A stretch of DNA of 6,650 nucleotides from Bacilli bacterium (GTDB lineage: Bacteria > Bacillota_I > Bacilli_A > RF39 > UBA660): positions 1-6,650 of the forward strand of contig JAQVNR010000065.1 in the NCBI GenBank assembly GCA_028703035.1. Direction: 5' to 3'. This document shows, piece by piece, positions 1 through 5,606 of this stretch. The first letter of the stretch is position 1; every line of letters starts with the position of its first letter. Both the position numbers and the translations under genes were made by a program. Below the pieces are notes generated by a model that did not search any database, was not told the origin of the DNA, and saw nothing but the letters and a program-made list of their open reading frames with translations.

Positions 1-441
1 CTGCAATTCCAAGAAGAATTATCTATCAAATATAAATACCGAAAACTTAAAGAATCTTTATCAAAAGAAATTAGGCAAAAATATTTAGATAATTTACCTA
101 CAAAACTAAATATAAATGGAGACTTAAACTTTAAAATACATAGCATCGAAGGTACACTAATATCGAATGGATACAATCGTATTGTCATAGGTGATTACGG
201 AGCATTTATTGAATTTGATAAAACACAGGTAATCAAATCTAATCTTAAAATAAAAACAGGTCAAGAATATAGAATCAGCGATCCTAAATATAGTGAACAT
301 GTAAAATATTATTGGCTAACCCCTAAAGATGATAGTAACATGAAGGTCTACTATCAAAAAAGAACTGTAAGTTATGCTGATTATAAACCAGAAATGTTTT
401 ATGTTTCACCTTATGAAGTTTTGTTAGGAAGTAATATATGA
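1..441 (+). CDS. C-terminal part of a conserved phage/plasmid-type hypothetical protein
   Basis: Frame 1 is open from the first base to TGA at 439-441, giving 146 visible residues; the start lies outside the window. The N-terminal part seen here is lysine-rich and probably helical. It is followed by a beta-rich segment with IVIGDYGAFIEF (about residues 61-72) and the tail YYQKRTVSYADYKPEMFY. Codon use is AT-rich like the neighbouring genes. I recall similar tails in Firmicute phage and plasmid proteins of unknown role but cannot name a family. The last bases overlap the next start (ATGA), so the two genes are probably translationally coupled and in one operon. The reading frame is well supported; the function is unknown. 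Confidence 0.75.
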   Translation: MQFQEELSIKYKYRKLKESLSKEIRQKYLDNLPTKLNINGDLNFKIHSIEGTLISNGYNRIVIGDYGAFIEFDKTQVIKSNLKIKTGQEYRISDPKYSEHVKYYWLTPKDDSNMKVYYQKRTVSYADYKPEMFYVSPYEVLLGSNI

Positions 442-776
442 AAAATATAATTGTATATGGTTCTACTACAGAAAAAGCATTTAATAAATTACAAGAATTA
501 ATTGATAATATGAACCAAGAAGATATTAAAAAAGTTACCAAAACATCTCTTAATACTGGGATATTCACCATTGAATTAAAAAGTGGAGATTGTTATAAAG
601 CAGTAAGAGCTAGTGATAATGCTAGGGGTTATAGATGGCAATATGCATACATAGATAAAGATATTAGTAAAGAATTATTAGATCATGTTGTAACTTCTAA
701 ATTTATACCTGAGTATGGTATTGATGATTATTGGAACTTTGATAGGAATTTGGAAGACTATTACGAATGGTATTAA
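438..776 (+). CDS. hypothetical protein, 112 residues
   Basis: The ATG overlaps the TGA of the upstream gene as ATGA. It is preceded by AGGAAG at 426-431, six bases away, so start and coupling are clear. The protein is acidic at its C-terminus (NLEDYYEWY). It begins with a short strand-like segment (IIVYG) and contains a central KSGDCYKAVRASDNARGY stretch followed by YIDKDIS. I see no nucleotide-binding loop, zinc motif, signal peptide or membrane segment. The spacing of the KAVRASDNARGYR and IDKDI elements loosely recalls pieces of phage ATPase-type proteins, but the Walker A loop is absent and I do not assign that. Function is unknown. Confidence 0.75.
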   Translation: MKNIIVYGSTTEKAFNKLQELIDNMNQEDIKKVTKTSLNTGIFTIELKSGDCYKAVRASDNARGYRWQYAYIDKDISKELLDHVVTSKFIPEYGIDDYWNFDRNLEDYYEWY

Positions 777-794
777 AAGTAAAAATAATAAATT

Positions 795-800
795 AAGGAG
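795..800 (+). promoter_or_regulatory. Shine-Dalgarno AAGGAG that fixes the start at 808
   Basis: AAGGAG lies seven bases before ATG 808. The reading frame is open further upstream, to an ATG at 715 inside the preceding gene, but that codon has no ribosome site. Residues encoded from 715 to 807 would also duplicate sequence already coding for the 438-776 protein in another frame. Confidence 0.85.
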
Positions 801-807
801 AAAACAA

Positions 808-1497
808 ATGTTAAGAACTGAATATATAGATGTATCTTTTAATCTAAAACTTCAAAAAGATTTACAAGAAGATGAAGTAATATGCTCTCATTGTGGAGGT
901 ACAGGACTCCAAGTAGATGATCACCCTTTTGGTATTAAAGGAGAAAATAGTAAAGTCCACTTCCCACATAAACAACAAACTATCACAGGTTGTAGACATT
1001 GTTATAATGGTGTACAAACAAAATGTTTATATTGTGAGACAATTTTAAATAGACAAACCTATCAGTGTAATTGTGAGAAATCAAAATATGAACGTGATCA
1101 AATACAATATGAAAAAGAACTTGAAAAATGGAATAAAGCAGAAAAAATTTCATTATCACAAGCTATTGAAAAATATGAGATGGTTTATATTGATAACTCT
1201 GATGATTTCGTTAATTCAGATGAATTATTAGAATGGTTAGAAGAAAGAGAAGAAGAAAATTTACAACCTATTAGTAGAAATTATTTAAGGATTTATGGAA
1301 CATATACAATGGATTTATCTATGGATGCATCAAGTCTACTAGAAGATGTTTGTAGTGATTTACACGAGGACGCTATGGATAATATTTCAGATGCAGATCA
1401 GAAAGAACTTCAAACATTATTAGATAAATGGTGTGAAAATAATAAGCAAGGAACTACCACTTATTATGCAGATTATTCAGTTGGAGTAATTTTATGA
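808..1497 (+). CDS. conserved phage-type protein with DnaJ-like Cys-pair zinc motifs
   Basis: This 229-residue soluble protein starts at ATG 808 behind AAGGAG. The N-terminal third has four Cys pairs: CSHCGGTG (C26, C29), GCRHCYNG (C62, C65), CLYC (C73, C76) and CNC (C87, C89). The first two resemble the CxxCxGxG repeats of the DnaJ cysteine-rich domain, which binds two zinc ions. A charged, probably coiled helix follows at about 91-115. An acidic C-terminal domain contains IYGTYTMDLSMDA and LHEDAMDNISDAD. There is no J domain, so it is not a DnaJ chaperone. I recall similar proteins in Firmicute phages as uncharacterised. Zinc binding is inferred from Cys spacing; an adaptor or nucleic-acid-binding role is only a guess. 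Confidence 0.8.
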   Translation: MLRTEYIDVSFNLKLQKDLQEDEVICSHCGGTGLQVDDHPFGIKGENSKVHFPHKQQTITGCRHCYNGVQTKCLYCETILNRQTYQCNCEKSKYERDQIQYEKELEKWNKAEKISLSQAIEKYEMVYIDNSDDFVNSDELLEWLEEREEENLQPISRNYLRIYGTYTMDLSMDASSLLEDVCSDLHEDAMDNISDADQKELQTLLDKWCENNKQGTTTYYADYSVGVIL

Positions 1498-1585
1498 AAT
1501 TTTAAAAGTGGCTCGTACCAAGGGTTTCAGGGTTTATAATATACTATCAAATAATGATTTTATCGGCAAAGAAAGGGGTTGTAGG

Positions 1586-1735
1586 ATGAGTTATGATCAG
1601 CAAATAATTTCAGATATCATGGATAAACTTGATGTAAAACTTGTTGAAGAATTCATGAAAGATTATTGTGTTTCAGAATATGAAGCCAGAAAAAGTTTAG
1701 CTGAAATGTATTATACCAATTGGTATGTGAGATAA
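1586..1735 (+). CDS. small hypothetical protein, 49 residues
   Basis: The frame is open from a GTG at 1508, but that codon has no Shine-Dalgarno site. ATG 1586 has AAAGGGG at 1572-1578, seven bases upstream, so the short form is preferred. The 49-residue product is acidic and probably all-helical. It contains DIMDKLDVKLVEEFMKDY followed by VSEYEARKSLAEMYY, a pattern like two or three amphipathic helices. The second half resembles the small helix-turn-helix-like bundles common in phage genomes, but I recognise no family. It sits between two Cys-rich genes in the same direction, with a 66-base gap downstream. Function is unknown. Confidence 0.6.
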   Translation: MSYDQQIISDIMDKLDVKLVEEFMKDYCVSEYEARKSLAEMYYTNWYVR

Positions 1736-1800
1736 AACAAATAAATAACATATTTTATGCCAAATAATATTAAAAAAAGGAAAGGAAGTGTAAATAAAAA

Positions 1801-2058
1801 ATGAAACAAGTTTTCCAATGTGACTATTGCACAACCATTTTGCCAAAAATCGAATGTCAAATACACGAAAATATTTGTTCTTATAATCCAGAAAATAAAT
1901 CATGTTATTCCTGTAAAAATGCTAGATTGCATAAAAATAAATTAGAATATTGTAAATTAAATAAAAAATTAAAATTATATTTAAATAATTCAAATTATGA
2001 ATATGAATTTATCCCAAAGGTGAATTGTGAAAAATGGGGAAATAAAAATATAGTTTAA
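1801..2058 (+). CDS. small Cys-rich (zinc-finger-like) protein, 85 residues
   Basis: ATG 1801 is preceded by AAAGGAAG about 12 bases away, slightly far but the only candidate. The protein has two Cys clusters. The first, C7-x2-C10 with C19, H22 and C26, has finger-like spacing. The second, CYSCKN (C35, C38) with YC at C51 and NCEKW at C76, resembles small Firmicute proteins in which CxxC, YC and CxxW-type elements are spread over about 40 residues. The middle is lysine and asparagine rich. No membrane segment is visible. Zinc or other metal binding is inferred from spacing only. It is probably cytoplasmic; the biological role is unknown. Confidence 0.7.
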   Translation: MKQVFQCDYCTTILPKIECQIHENICSYNPENKSCYSCKNARLHKNKLEYCKLNKKLKLYLNNSNYEYEFIPKVNCEKWGNKNIV

Positions 2059-2244
2059 GTCAAATATAATAATATTATAGTATGTTTGTTAGGCTTATTA
2101 AATTATTATCAATTAACTTAGACCGCAACATTTCCAAACACTAAATATTAACTTAGAGCGAAAATTTGATACCTATTTCATGTCTAAAATTCTTTAGGGT
2201 AGTTTTATGCCTATAAAATTTTAAAGGGCTTAGAAGGGCAAATT
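2059..2244. other. intergenic stretch with a short direct repeat
   Basis: No credible gene is seen here. The decamer TTAACTTAGA occurs at 2113-2122 and again at 2148-2157, 35 bases apart. Each copy is followed by a related CCGCAA or GCGAAA. CTTAGA recurs at 2229-2234 next to the downstream ribosome site. A 6-bp hairpin, TTTTAT-gcct-ATAAAA, lies near 2203-2218 but has no U-run, so I do not call a terminator. No promoter with acceptable spacing was found. Confidence 0.4.
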
Positions 2245-2391
2245 ATGAACAAGAAAAGGAACTGTGAAAATATGTGTGACAAAGAAAAATATTTAGAAGA
2301 GTATGAATATAATGAAAACAATAAAGAAGATTTTAAAGATAAAGAATGTAACTTAGAAGAAGATTTCATTGTTGGTTATTTGCAGTATTGA
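2245..2391 (+). CDS. small acidic hypothetical protein, 48 residues
   Basis: ATG 2245 follows AGAAGGG at 2232-2238 with six bases between, a good ribosome site. The 48-codon frame ends at TGA 2389-2391. The product is rich in Glu, Asp, Asn and Lys and contains three cysteines (C7, C11, C35). It shows no recognised domain and may be largely disordered, with a short hydrophobic end (FIVGYLQY). Its stop codon lies inside the -35 box of the promoter of the next operon, so it belongs to the left-hand group of genes rather than to the nucleotide operon. A chance frame cannot be excluded, but the ribosome site and filling of an otherwise empty gap favour a real gene. Confidence 0.5.
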   Translation: MNKKRNCENMCDKEKYLEEYEYNENNKEDFKDKECNLEEDFIVGYLQY

Positions 2392-2416
2392 CTTTGCATA
2401 TCAAGTAAGATATAAT
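2388..2416 (+). promoter_or_regulatory. vegetative-sigma promoter of the nucleotide operon
   Basis: The -35 box TTGACT (2388-2393) and the perfect -10 box TATAAT (2411-2416) are separated by exactly 17 bases. The expected transcript start is near 2423, about 30 bases before the TTG start at 2453. The -35 box overlaps the stop of the preceding small gene. Confidence 0.7.
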
Positions 2417-2440
2417 AATATTGTAAAATATTAATGAAGT

Positions 2441-2448
2441 GTGGTGAT
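2441..2448 (+). promoter_or_regulatory. ribosome site GTGGTGAT selecting TTG 2453
   Basis: GTGGTGAT matches the GAGGTGAT complement of the 16S rRNA tail with one mismatch, and its GTGG core lies eight bases before TTG 2453. The GTG codons at 2441 and 2444 are in frame with 2453, but they are part of this site and have no ribosome site of their own. Confidence 0.6.
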
Positions 2449-2452
2449 ATTA

Positions 2453-2959
2453 TTGGCAAAGCAAAAATCAAAATCTATCAATCTTACACCAAGAGACAAA
2501 CCAAAGAAGCAAGATAAATATTCTGAAAAATCAAAAGTAAAAAGAGAATATAGTTTTAACATAAATGATGCAGTCATTTATCTTGGATTAGTAGAAGAGT
2601 ATAGAAATACATTATGTACAATTGTGAAAAGAAGTAGGAAGCACATAAGTGAATATTATACTATTAAATTCGCCATTGATGATGAAATTCTTAAAGACGT
2701 TGCAGGTGGTGTCCTACAAACAGTAGAAGAATTTGAATCAAATTTAGAAAAAGAAAAAATCAAAGAAAATAAAGAATATGATCAGAATACGATATCAGAA
2801 TTAGAAAAAGAAGTTATTGAAAAAGGTCTAGAACCTTATAAAAACCCAAAAACTTGTTTGAATCCAATTGCTCATTATGAACATAGATGTCATAAATGCG
2901 GATTCGAGAACAGGTGTATTTACTATAAGAAATACAAATATGTTAAAGTTAAAAGTTAA
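2453..2959 (+). CDS. basic protein with C-terminal Cys cluster, function unknown
   Basis: The first gene of the operon, 168 residues from TTG 2453, which is preferred because GTGGTGAT lies at the right distance. The first 32 residues are strongly basic and probably disordered. A beta-rich segment follows (about 34-92: NDAVIYLG, CTIVKRS, YYTIKFA, GGVLQTV), reminiscent of a small SH3 or KOW-like barrel. Next comes a charged helix (about 93-125). The end has C135, H141, H144, C146, C149 and C155 (CHKCGFENRC), a likely zinc-binding knuckle. Basic tail, barrel-like fold and metal site suggest nucleic-acid binding, but that is inference. I do not recognise the family. A 39-base gap separates it from the ThyX-like gene. 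Confidence 0.65.
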   Translation: MAKQKSKSINLTPRDKPKKQDKYSEKSKVKREYSFNINDAVIYLGLVEEYRNTLCTIVKRSRKHISEYYTIKFAIDDEILKDVAGGVLQTVEEFESNLEKEKIKENKEYDQNTISELEKEVIEKGLEPYKNPKTCLNPIAHYEHRCHKCGFENRCIYYKKYKYVKVKS

Positions 2960-2998
2960 GTAAATTAAGAAAGGAAAGAAAGGAAGATGATGAAGTAG

Positions 2999-3634
2999 TT
3001 GATTAAAATAATTAGAGCAACACCAAATCCACTGACACTTATGGGGATTGTGGCAAGCACTTGTTGGAACAGCACACCATCACCACAAATAGGAATTAAT
3101 TGTATAGAATCTGGTCATGGTCGCGTTCTTGAATATCCAGATGTTATTGTTGAAATTGATGGATATTCTGCAAGGATGATAAGAGAACTTTATACAAAAA
3201 TCGTTGGTGTTACAAGACTTCAAGCTAGTACAAGATATATTCAATATGGTGAATTTGAATATTATATCCCTGAATCAGTTAAAAATAATAATAAGGCGTT
3301 AGATATATATGAAAATTTAATGCAACATATTTCAACAGCTTATTTGCAATTAGAAGAGTTAGGTATTCCTAAACAAGATACTGCAAACGTACTTCCATTA
3401 GCAATGCATAGTAAAGTTGTTTTGAAAATTAATGCAAGAGGAATTATTGAAATGGCATTAACAAGATTATGTAATAGAGCATTAAAAGAATATAGGGATT
3501 TTATGATTGAATTAATTAATGTTATTGGAAATATTGATGGTGAATGGAAAAAAATTGTAAGTTATGCTAAACCAAAGTGTGAAGTATATGGTTATTGTAA
3601 TGAAAAAAATTCGTGTAAGGGAGATGATAATTAA
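2999..3634 (+). CDS. thyX: ThyX-family (flavin-dependent thymidylate synthase-like) protein, variant motif
   Basis: A 211-residue protein, the usual ThyX length. ThyX enzymes methylate dUMP to dTMP using methylene-tetrahydrofolate and FAD. TTG 2999 is the only reasonable start: an in-frame TAG precedes it directly, and MIKIIRATPNPL is a typical beginning. Family landmarks are SGHGRVLEY (38-46), SARMIREL (57-64), S77-x-R79-Y80, YYIPE (88-92), VLPL (131-134), NAR (145-147) and ALKEYR (161-166). In the ThyX signature RHRxxSxNExSxRY the first half reads K67-I-V, so the flavin-contacting RHR is lost, while the SxRY half that contacts the nucleotide is kept. The C-terminus has C194, C200 and C206. 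I recall close relatives in clostridial genomes annotated as FAD-dependent thymidylate synthase, so the variant looks like a subfamily rather than decay. Exact reaction uncertain. Confidence 0.72.
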   Translation: MIKIIRATPNPLTLMGIVASTCWNSTPSPQIGINCIESGHGRVLEYPDVIVEIDGYSARMIRELYTKIVGVTRLQASTRYIQYGEFEYYIPESVKNNNKALDIYENLMQHISTAYLQLEELGIPKQDTANVLPLAMHSKVVLKINARGIIEMALTRLCNRALKEYRDFMIELINVIGNIDGEWKKIVSYAKPKCEVYGYCNEKNSCKGDDN

Positions 3635-4159
3635 TTGACAATAGTAGTAAACTTTTTTGCTGGTGCAGGGACAGGTAAAACCACGTTAGCAACAGATATA
3701 TTTTCAAGATTAAAGAAATTAAATGTTGAAACTGAATTAGCTTTAGAATTTGCAAAGGATTTAGTATGGGAAGAAAACTTCAATACCTTAAAAAATCAAA
3801 TGTATGTTTTTGGTCATCAATTACATAGAATCGAAAGATTGATTGGTAAAGTTGATGTTGTAATTACTGATAGTCCCTTATTATTATCAATTATATATAG
3901 ACCTGAATATTTATCTAATGTGTTTGACAAGTTAGTTTTGGAAGTGTTTAATTCATATAATAATCTTAATTACTTCATTGAAAGAACTCATAATTATAAT
4001 CCTAATGGAAGAGTGGAAAAAACATTAGAAGAAGCTTCGATTAAAGATAATCAGATTAGACAATTGTTAATAAATAATAATATTACATATAAATCAATTG
4101 TTGGAAACGAAGAATATATTAAAAATATTATAGGTAGTATTATAGAAAAGGTTAAGTGA
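3635..4159 (+). CDS. P-loop NTPase, kinase-like (phage AAA/NadR-type ATP-binding protein)
   Basis: 174 residues, starting with TTG directly after the TAA of the ThyX-like gene. GGGAG at 3619-3623 lies inside the upstream gene, so translation is probably coupled. Walker A is AGAGTGKTT (K15, T16). A Walker B-like strand, VDVVITDSP (D79), ends in DSP, as in several nucleotide and nucleoside kinases. A lid-like basic stretch, FIERTHNYNPNGR (114-126), carries R117 and R126. The short length, a single P-loop domain and the lid favour a small-molecule or nucleotide kinase over an AAA+ motor. Similar proteins are frequent in phages, usually annotated only as ATP-binding or AAA. Its fusion-tight pairing with ThyX points to a deoxynucleotide substrate, which is inference. 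Confidence 0.7.
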   Translation: MTIVVNFFAGAGTGKTTLATDIFSRLKKLNVETELALEFAKDLVWEENFNTLKNQMYVFGHQLHRIERLIGKVDVVITDSPLLLSIIYRPEYLSNVFDKLVLEVFNSYNNLNYFIERTHNYNPNGRVEKTLEEASIKDNQIRQLLINNNITYKSIVGNEEYIKNIIGSIIEKVK

Positions 4160-4174
4160 AAGGAAGGTTAATTA

Positions 4175-4696
4175 ATGAATATAATAATTTTCGGTGAAAT
4201 GGGTTCAGGGAAATCTACCGTTGCTAATTATTTAAGAGATACATATGGATATTCTAAATTTGCTTTTGGTTCAAAAATTCATAGTGAATGTCGTATGCAC
4301 GGATCAGAGACAAGAACTGAAATGCAACTGTACGGGCAATCAATGAGAAAAATATTTGGAATTAATATATGGTGTGATTATGTTTATAATCAAAGTCTTG
4401 GATGTAATAAAATTGTAATAGAGGATGGACGACAACTTAATGAATATGACTATTATGTTAAATTAGGATACTTACCAGTTGGAGTTGTTACAGAAGATAG
4501 TAAAAGAATTGTGAGACTTAAAAAAAGAGTTGATTATCTTGTAGACCCCAACACATTTAATCATGAAACTGAGATACAAGCCAGAGTATGTATAAATAAG
4601 TGTAAAATAAAAATATATAATAATTCAGATGATCAAAAAGATTTAATTAAAGAAATTGAAGATAAATTAGGTAAATATTTGAGAGGAGGGATTTAG
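4175..4696 (+). CDS. deoxynucleoside monophosphate kinase (T4 gp1-like)
   Basis: 173 residues from ATG 4175, with AAAGGAAGG ending seven bases before it. Walker A is GEMGSGKST (G7 to T15, K13). The family pattern continues with MQLYGQSMRKIFG and W (about 51-67), corresponding to the LQ-x-x-G-x-x-R-W region. IEDGRQLNE (about 87-95) corresponds to the DvRf-NE element that binds the nucleotide. Then come a basic lid, RIVRLKKR (108-115), and NHETE (129-133), like the HxSE motif. Phage T4 gp1 enzymes convert dTMP, dGMP and modified dCMP to diphosphates. Substrate range cannot be read from sequence; a dTMP-type product of the ThyX-like neighbour is the likely candidate. The gene lies in the operon 15 bases after its neighbour. 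Confidence 0.72.
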   Translation: MNIIIFGEMGSGKSTVANYLRDTYGYSKFAFGSKIHSECRMHGSETRTEMQLYGQSMRKIFGINIWCDYVYNQSLGCNKIVIEDGRQLNEYDYYVKLGYLPVGVVTEDSKRIVRLKKRVDYLVDPNTFNHETEIQARVCINKCKIKIYNNSDDQKDLIKEIEDKLGKYLRGGI

Positions 4697-5107
4697 TTGT
4701 ATCTTTATCTCGCAGGAGCATTATCCCATTATCGTAGAATCAATAAAATGCAAAAGGGAATTGATTGGAGAAGAAAAATAGATTCTTGGGCAGAAGATTT
4801 AAATATAAAAACGTTTAATCCTGCGAAAGATTTTCTAATGGAGAAAAATCACACATATAATCCAAGATTATGTGTTGACCAAAATGAATATTATCTAGAC
4901 AAATGCGATATTATGGTTTGTAATCTTAATGAAATTAATTTTAGTCCTGGCACAGTATATGAAATTGTTCGTTTTAAAGATATGCGGAAACCTGTTATTG
5001 CATTTGGAACAAAGCATAATAGTCCACATATCAACTCTTGTATTTCCCATCAATGTGAGACACTTGAAGAAGTTATAGAATTACTTATAAATATGTTTAG
5101 TCAATAA
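4697..5107 (+). CDS. nucleoside 2-deoxyribosyltransferase-family protein
   Basis: 136 residues starting with TTG directly after the upstream TAG, with an excellent AGGAGGG at 4684-4690 inside the upstream gene. Family landmarks are YLAGA (4-8), WRRKI (24-28), FNPAKD (40-45), DKCDIMVCNL (68-77) and SPGTVYEI (83-90). By family knowledge E89 would be the nucleophile attacking the deoxyribose C1' and D71 a base- or sugar-positioning acid. The superfamily includes base-swapping deoxyribosyltransferases and nucleotide N-glycosidases of the Rcl/MilB type, which cut the base off a (deoxy)nucleoside monophosphate. Sequence alone does not separate these. In this operon it could recycle bases or remove an unwanted nucleotide. 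Confidence 0.72.
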   Translation: MYLYLAGALSHYRRINKMQKGIDWRRKIDSWAEDLNIKTFNPAKDFLMEKNHTYNPRLCVDQNEYYLDKCDIMVCNLNEINFSPGTVYEIVRFKDMRKPVIAFGTKHNSPHINSCISHQCETLEEVIELLINMFSQ

Positions 5108-5136
5108 ATAATAATTTAAAGGAGAATAAAATACAT

Positions 5137-5403
5137 ATGAATAATACTAATATAGATATTGGTGAAATCTTAGAATTTAATGTAGAAAATCATGAATTTT
5201 TAGAAATACTTAATGGCAATAGACCAATTTCGGATATAATCTGTTGGCATAGTTTAGGTTTAGTATTAAAAGAAATGAATGAAAAATATTGTGCTCAAAA
5301 TTGTTTATGTGAAAGCTGCAGAAGCCCATTGGAAGAATACACTGAATATGATATTGATGGTAGGGTTTCAGGGATGCACTGGTCGTGTAAGAATGGATGT
5401 TAA
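5137..5403 (+). CDS. small Cys-rich protein, 88 residues
   Basis: The last gene of the operon. ATG 5137 lies 12 bases after AAAGGAG (5118-5124). The first half is acidic and probably helical (IGEILEFNVENHEFLEIL). The second half has C52, C56, C58 and C61 (CAQNCLCESC), then WSCKNGC with C84 and C88, which would suit one or two zinc ions. C36 is isolated. The CESCRSPLE element resembles the first knuckle of a zinc ribbon. There is no catalytic motif or membrane segment. No clear terminator follows; the origin region begins just downstream. Function is unknown. A regulatory or nucleic-acid role would suit a small zinc ribbon, but nothing shows it. Confidence 0.7.
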   Translation: MNNTNIDIGEILEFNVENHEFLEILNGNRPISDIICWHSLGLVLKEMNEKYCAQNCLCESCRSPLEEYTEYDIDGRVSGMHWSCKNGC

Positions 5404-5423
5404 ATAGAATTGTAGATAAATTA

Positions 5424-5432
5424 TGTGGATAA
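5424..5432 (-). promoter_or_regulatory. DnaA box (perfect)
   Basis: TGTGGATAA is the exact complement of the consensus TTATCCACA. It borders the AT-rich stretch on its left side. Confidence 0.65.
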
Positions 5433-5493
5433 CTTCCCAAATTTTCTTTTTAATAATATTAAGATATATATTTTGTAATAGTGTATTTTGTGT

Positions 5494-5599
5494 GTCTAAA
5501 TTTTAGACTGGTCGGGTACATAATTTAAACTGGTCTAGAATTTAGACTGGTATTTTCTGTGGATAAGTAGGTATGAACTAGTATAAAATTTAGACTGGT
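5494..5599 (+). repeat. four iterons, TTTARACTGGT, each within a dyad
   Basis: Copies at 5502-5512, 5524-5534, 5541-5551 and 5589-5599. Three read TTTAGACTGGT and the second reads TTTAAACTGGT. Start-to-start distances are 22, 17 and 48 bases. Left of each copy lies an inverted half-site separated by one base: GTCTAAA at 5494 (7/7 complementary), GTACATA at 5516 (4/7 against the consensus arm), GTCTAGA at 5533 (6/7) and GTATAAA at 5581 (6/7). These are likely binding sites of the adjacent initiator. Confidence 0.75.
5558..5566 (-). promoter_or_regulatory. DnaA box (perfect) between iterons 3 and 4
   Basis: TGTGGATAA is the exact complement of TTATCCACA. It lies in the long 48-base interval between the third and fourth iterons. 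Confidence 0.65.
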
Positions 5600-5606
5600 T
5601 GCTATT

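Larger units (their letters stand above)
5404..5606. other. probable replication origin: DnaA boxes, AT-rich stretch, iterons
   Basis: This gene-free stretch lies between the convergent operon and initiator gene. It holds a perfect DnaA box at 5424-5432, then about 50 bases that are nearly 90% A+T (5441-5490), a suitable unwinding element. Four iterons follow between 5502 and 5599, and a second perfect DnaA box at 5558-5566 lies among them. An initiator gene is adjacent. This is the classical layout of an iteron-type theta origin. The role is inferred from layout. Confidence 0.65.

Noticed and set aside
323..571. Leftward reading frame of 82 codons
   Set aside because: It lies antisense to two well-supported coupled genes, has no ribosome site and has a low-complexity hydrophobic translation typical of antisense AT-rich frames.
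715..807. N-terminal extension of the Cys-pair protein from ATG 715
   Set aside because: It overlaps the end of the 438-776 gene, has no ribosome site, and AAGGAG sits correctly before ATG 808.
1535..1545. TATAAT and TATACT near 1535-1545 as a promoter for the small genes
   Set aside because: No acceptable -35 box lies 16 to 18 bases upstream of either.
1508..1585. GTG-started extension of the 49-residue protein
   Set aside because: No ribosome site before GTG 1508, while AAAGGGG fits ATG 1586. The extension reads plausibly, so it is not fully excluded.
1697..1903. Leftward reading frame of 68 codons
   Set aside because: Antisense across two rightward genes, with no ribosome site and no recognisable protein features.
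3567..3755. Leftward reading frame of 62 codons
   Set aside because: It covers the junction of the ThyX-like and kinase-like genes antisense; its Leu/His-rich translation is a shadow of them.
5210..5440. Leftward reading frame of 76 codons
   Set aside because: Antisense to the small Cys-rich gene and running into the DnaA box; no ribosome site.
5404..5470. Terminator for the nucleotide operon
   Set aside because: A T-rich stretch is present but no stable GC-containing hairpin precedes it.
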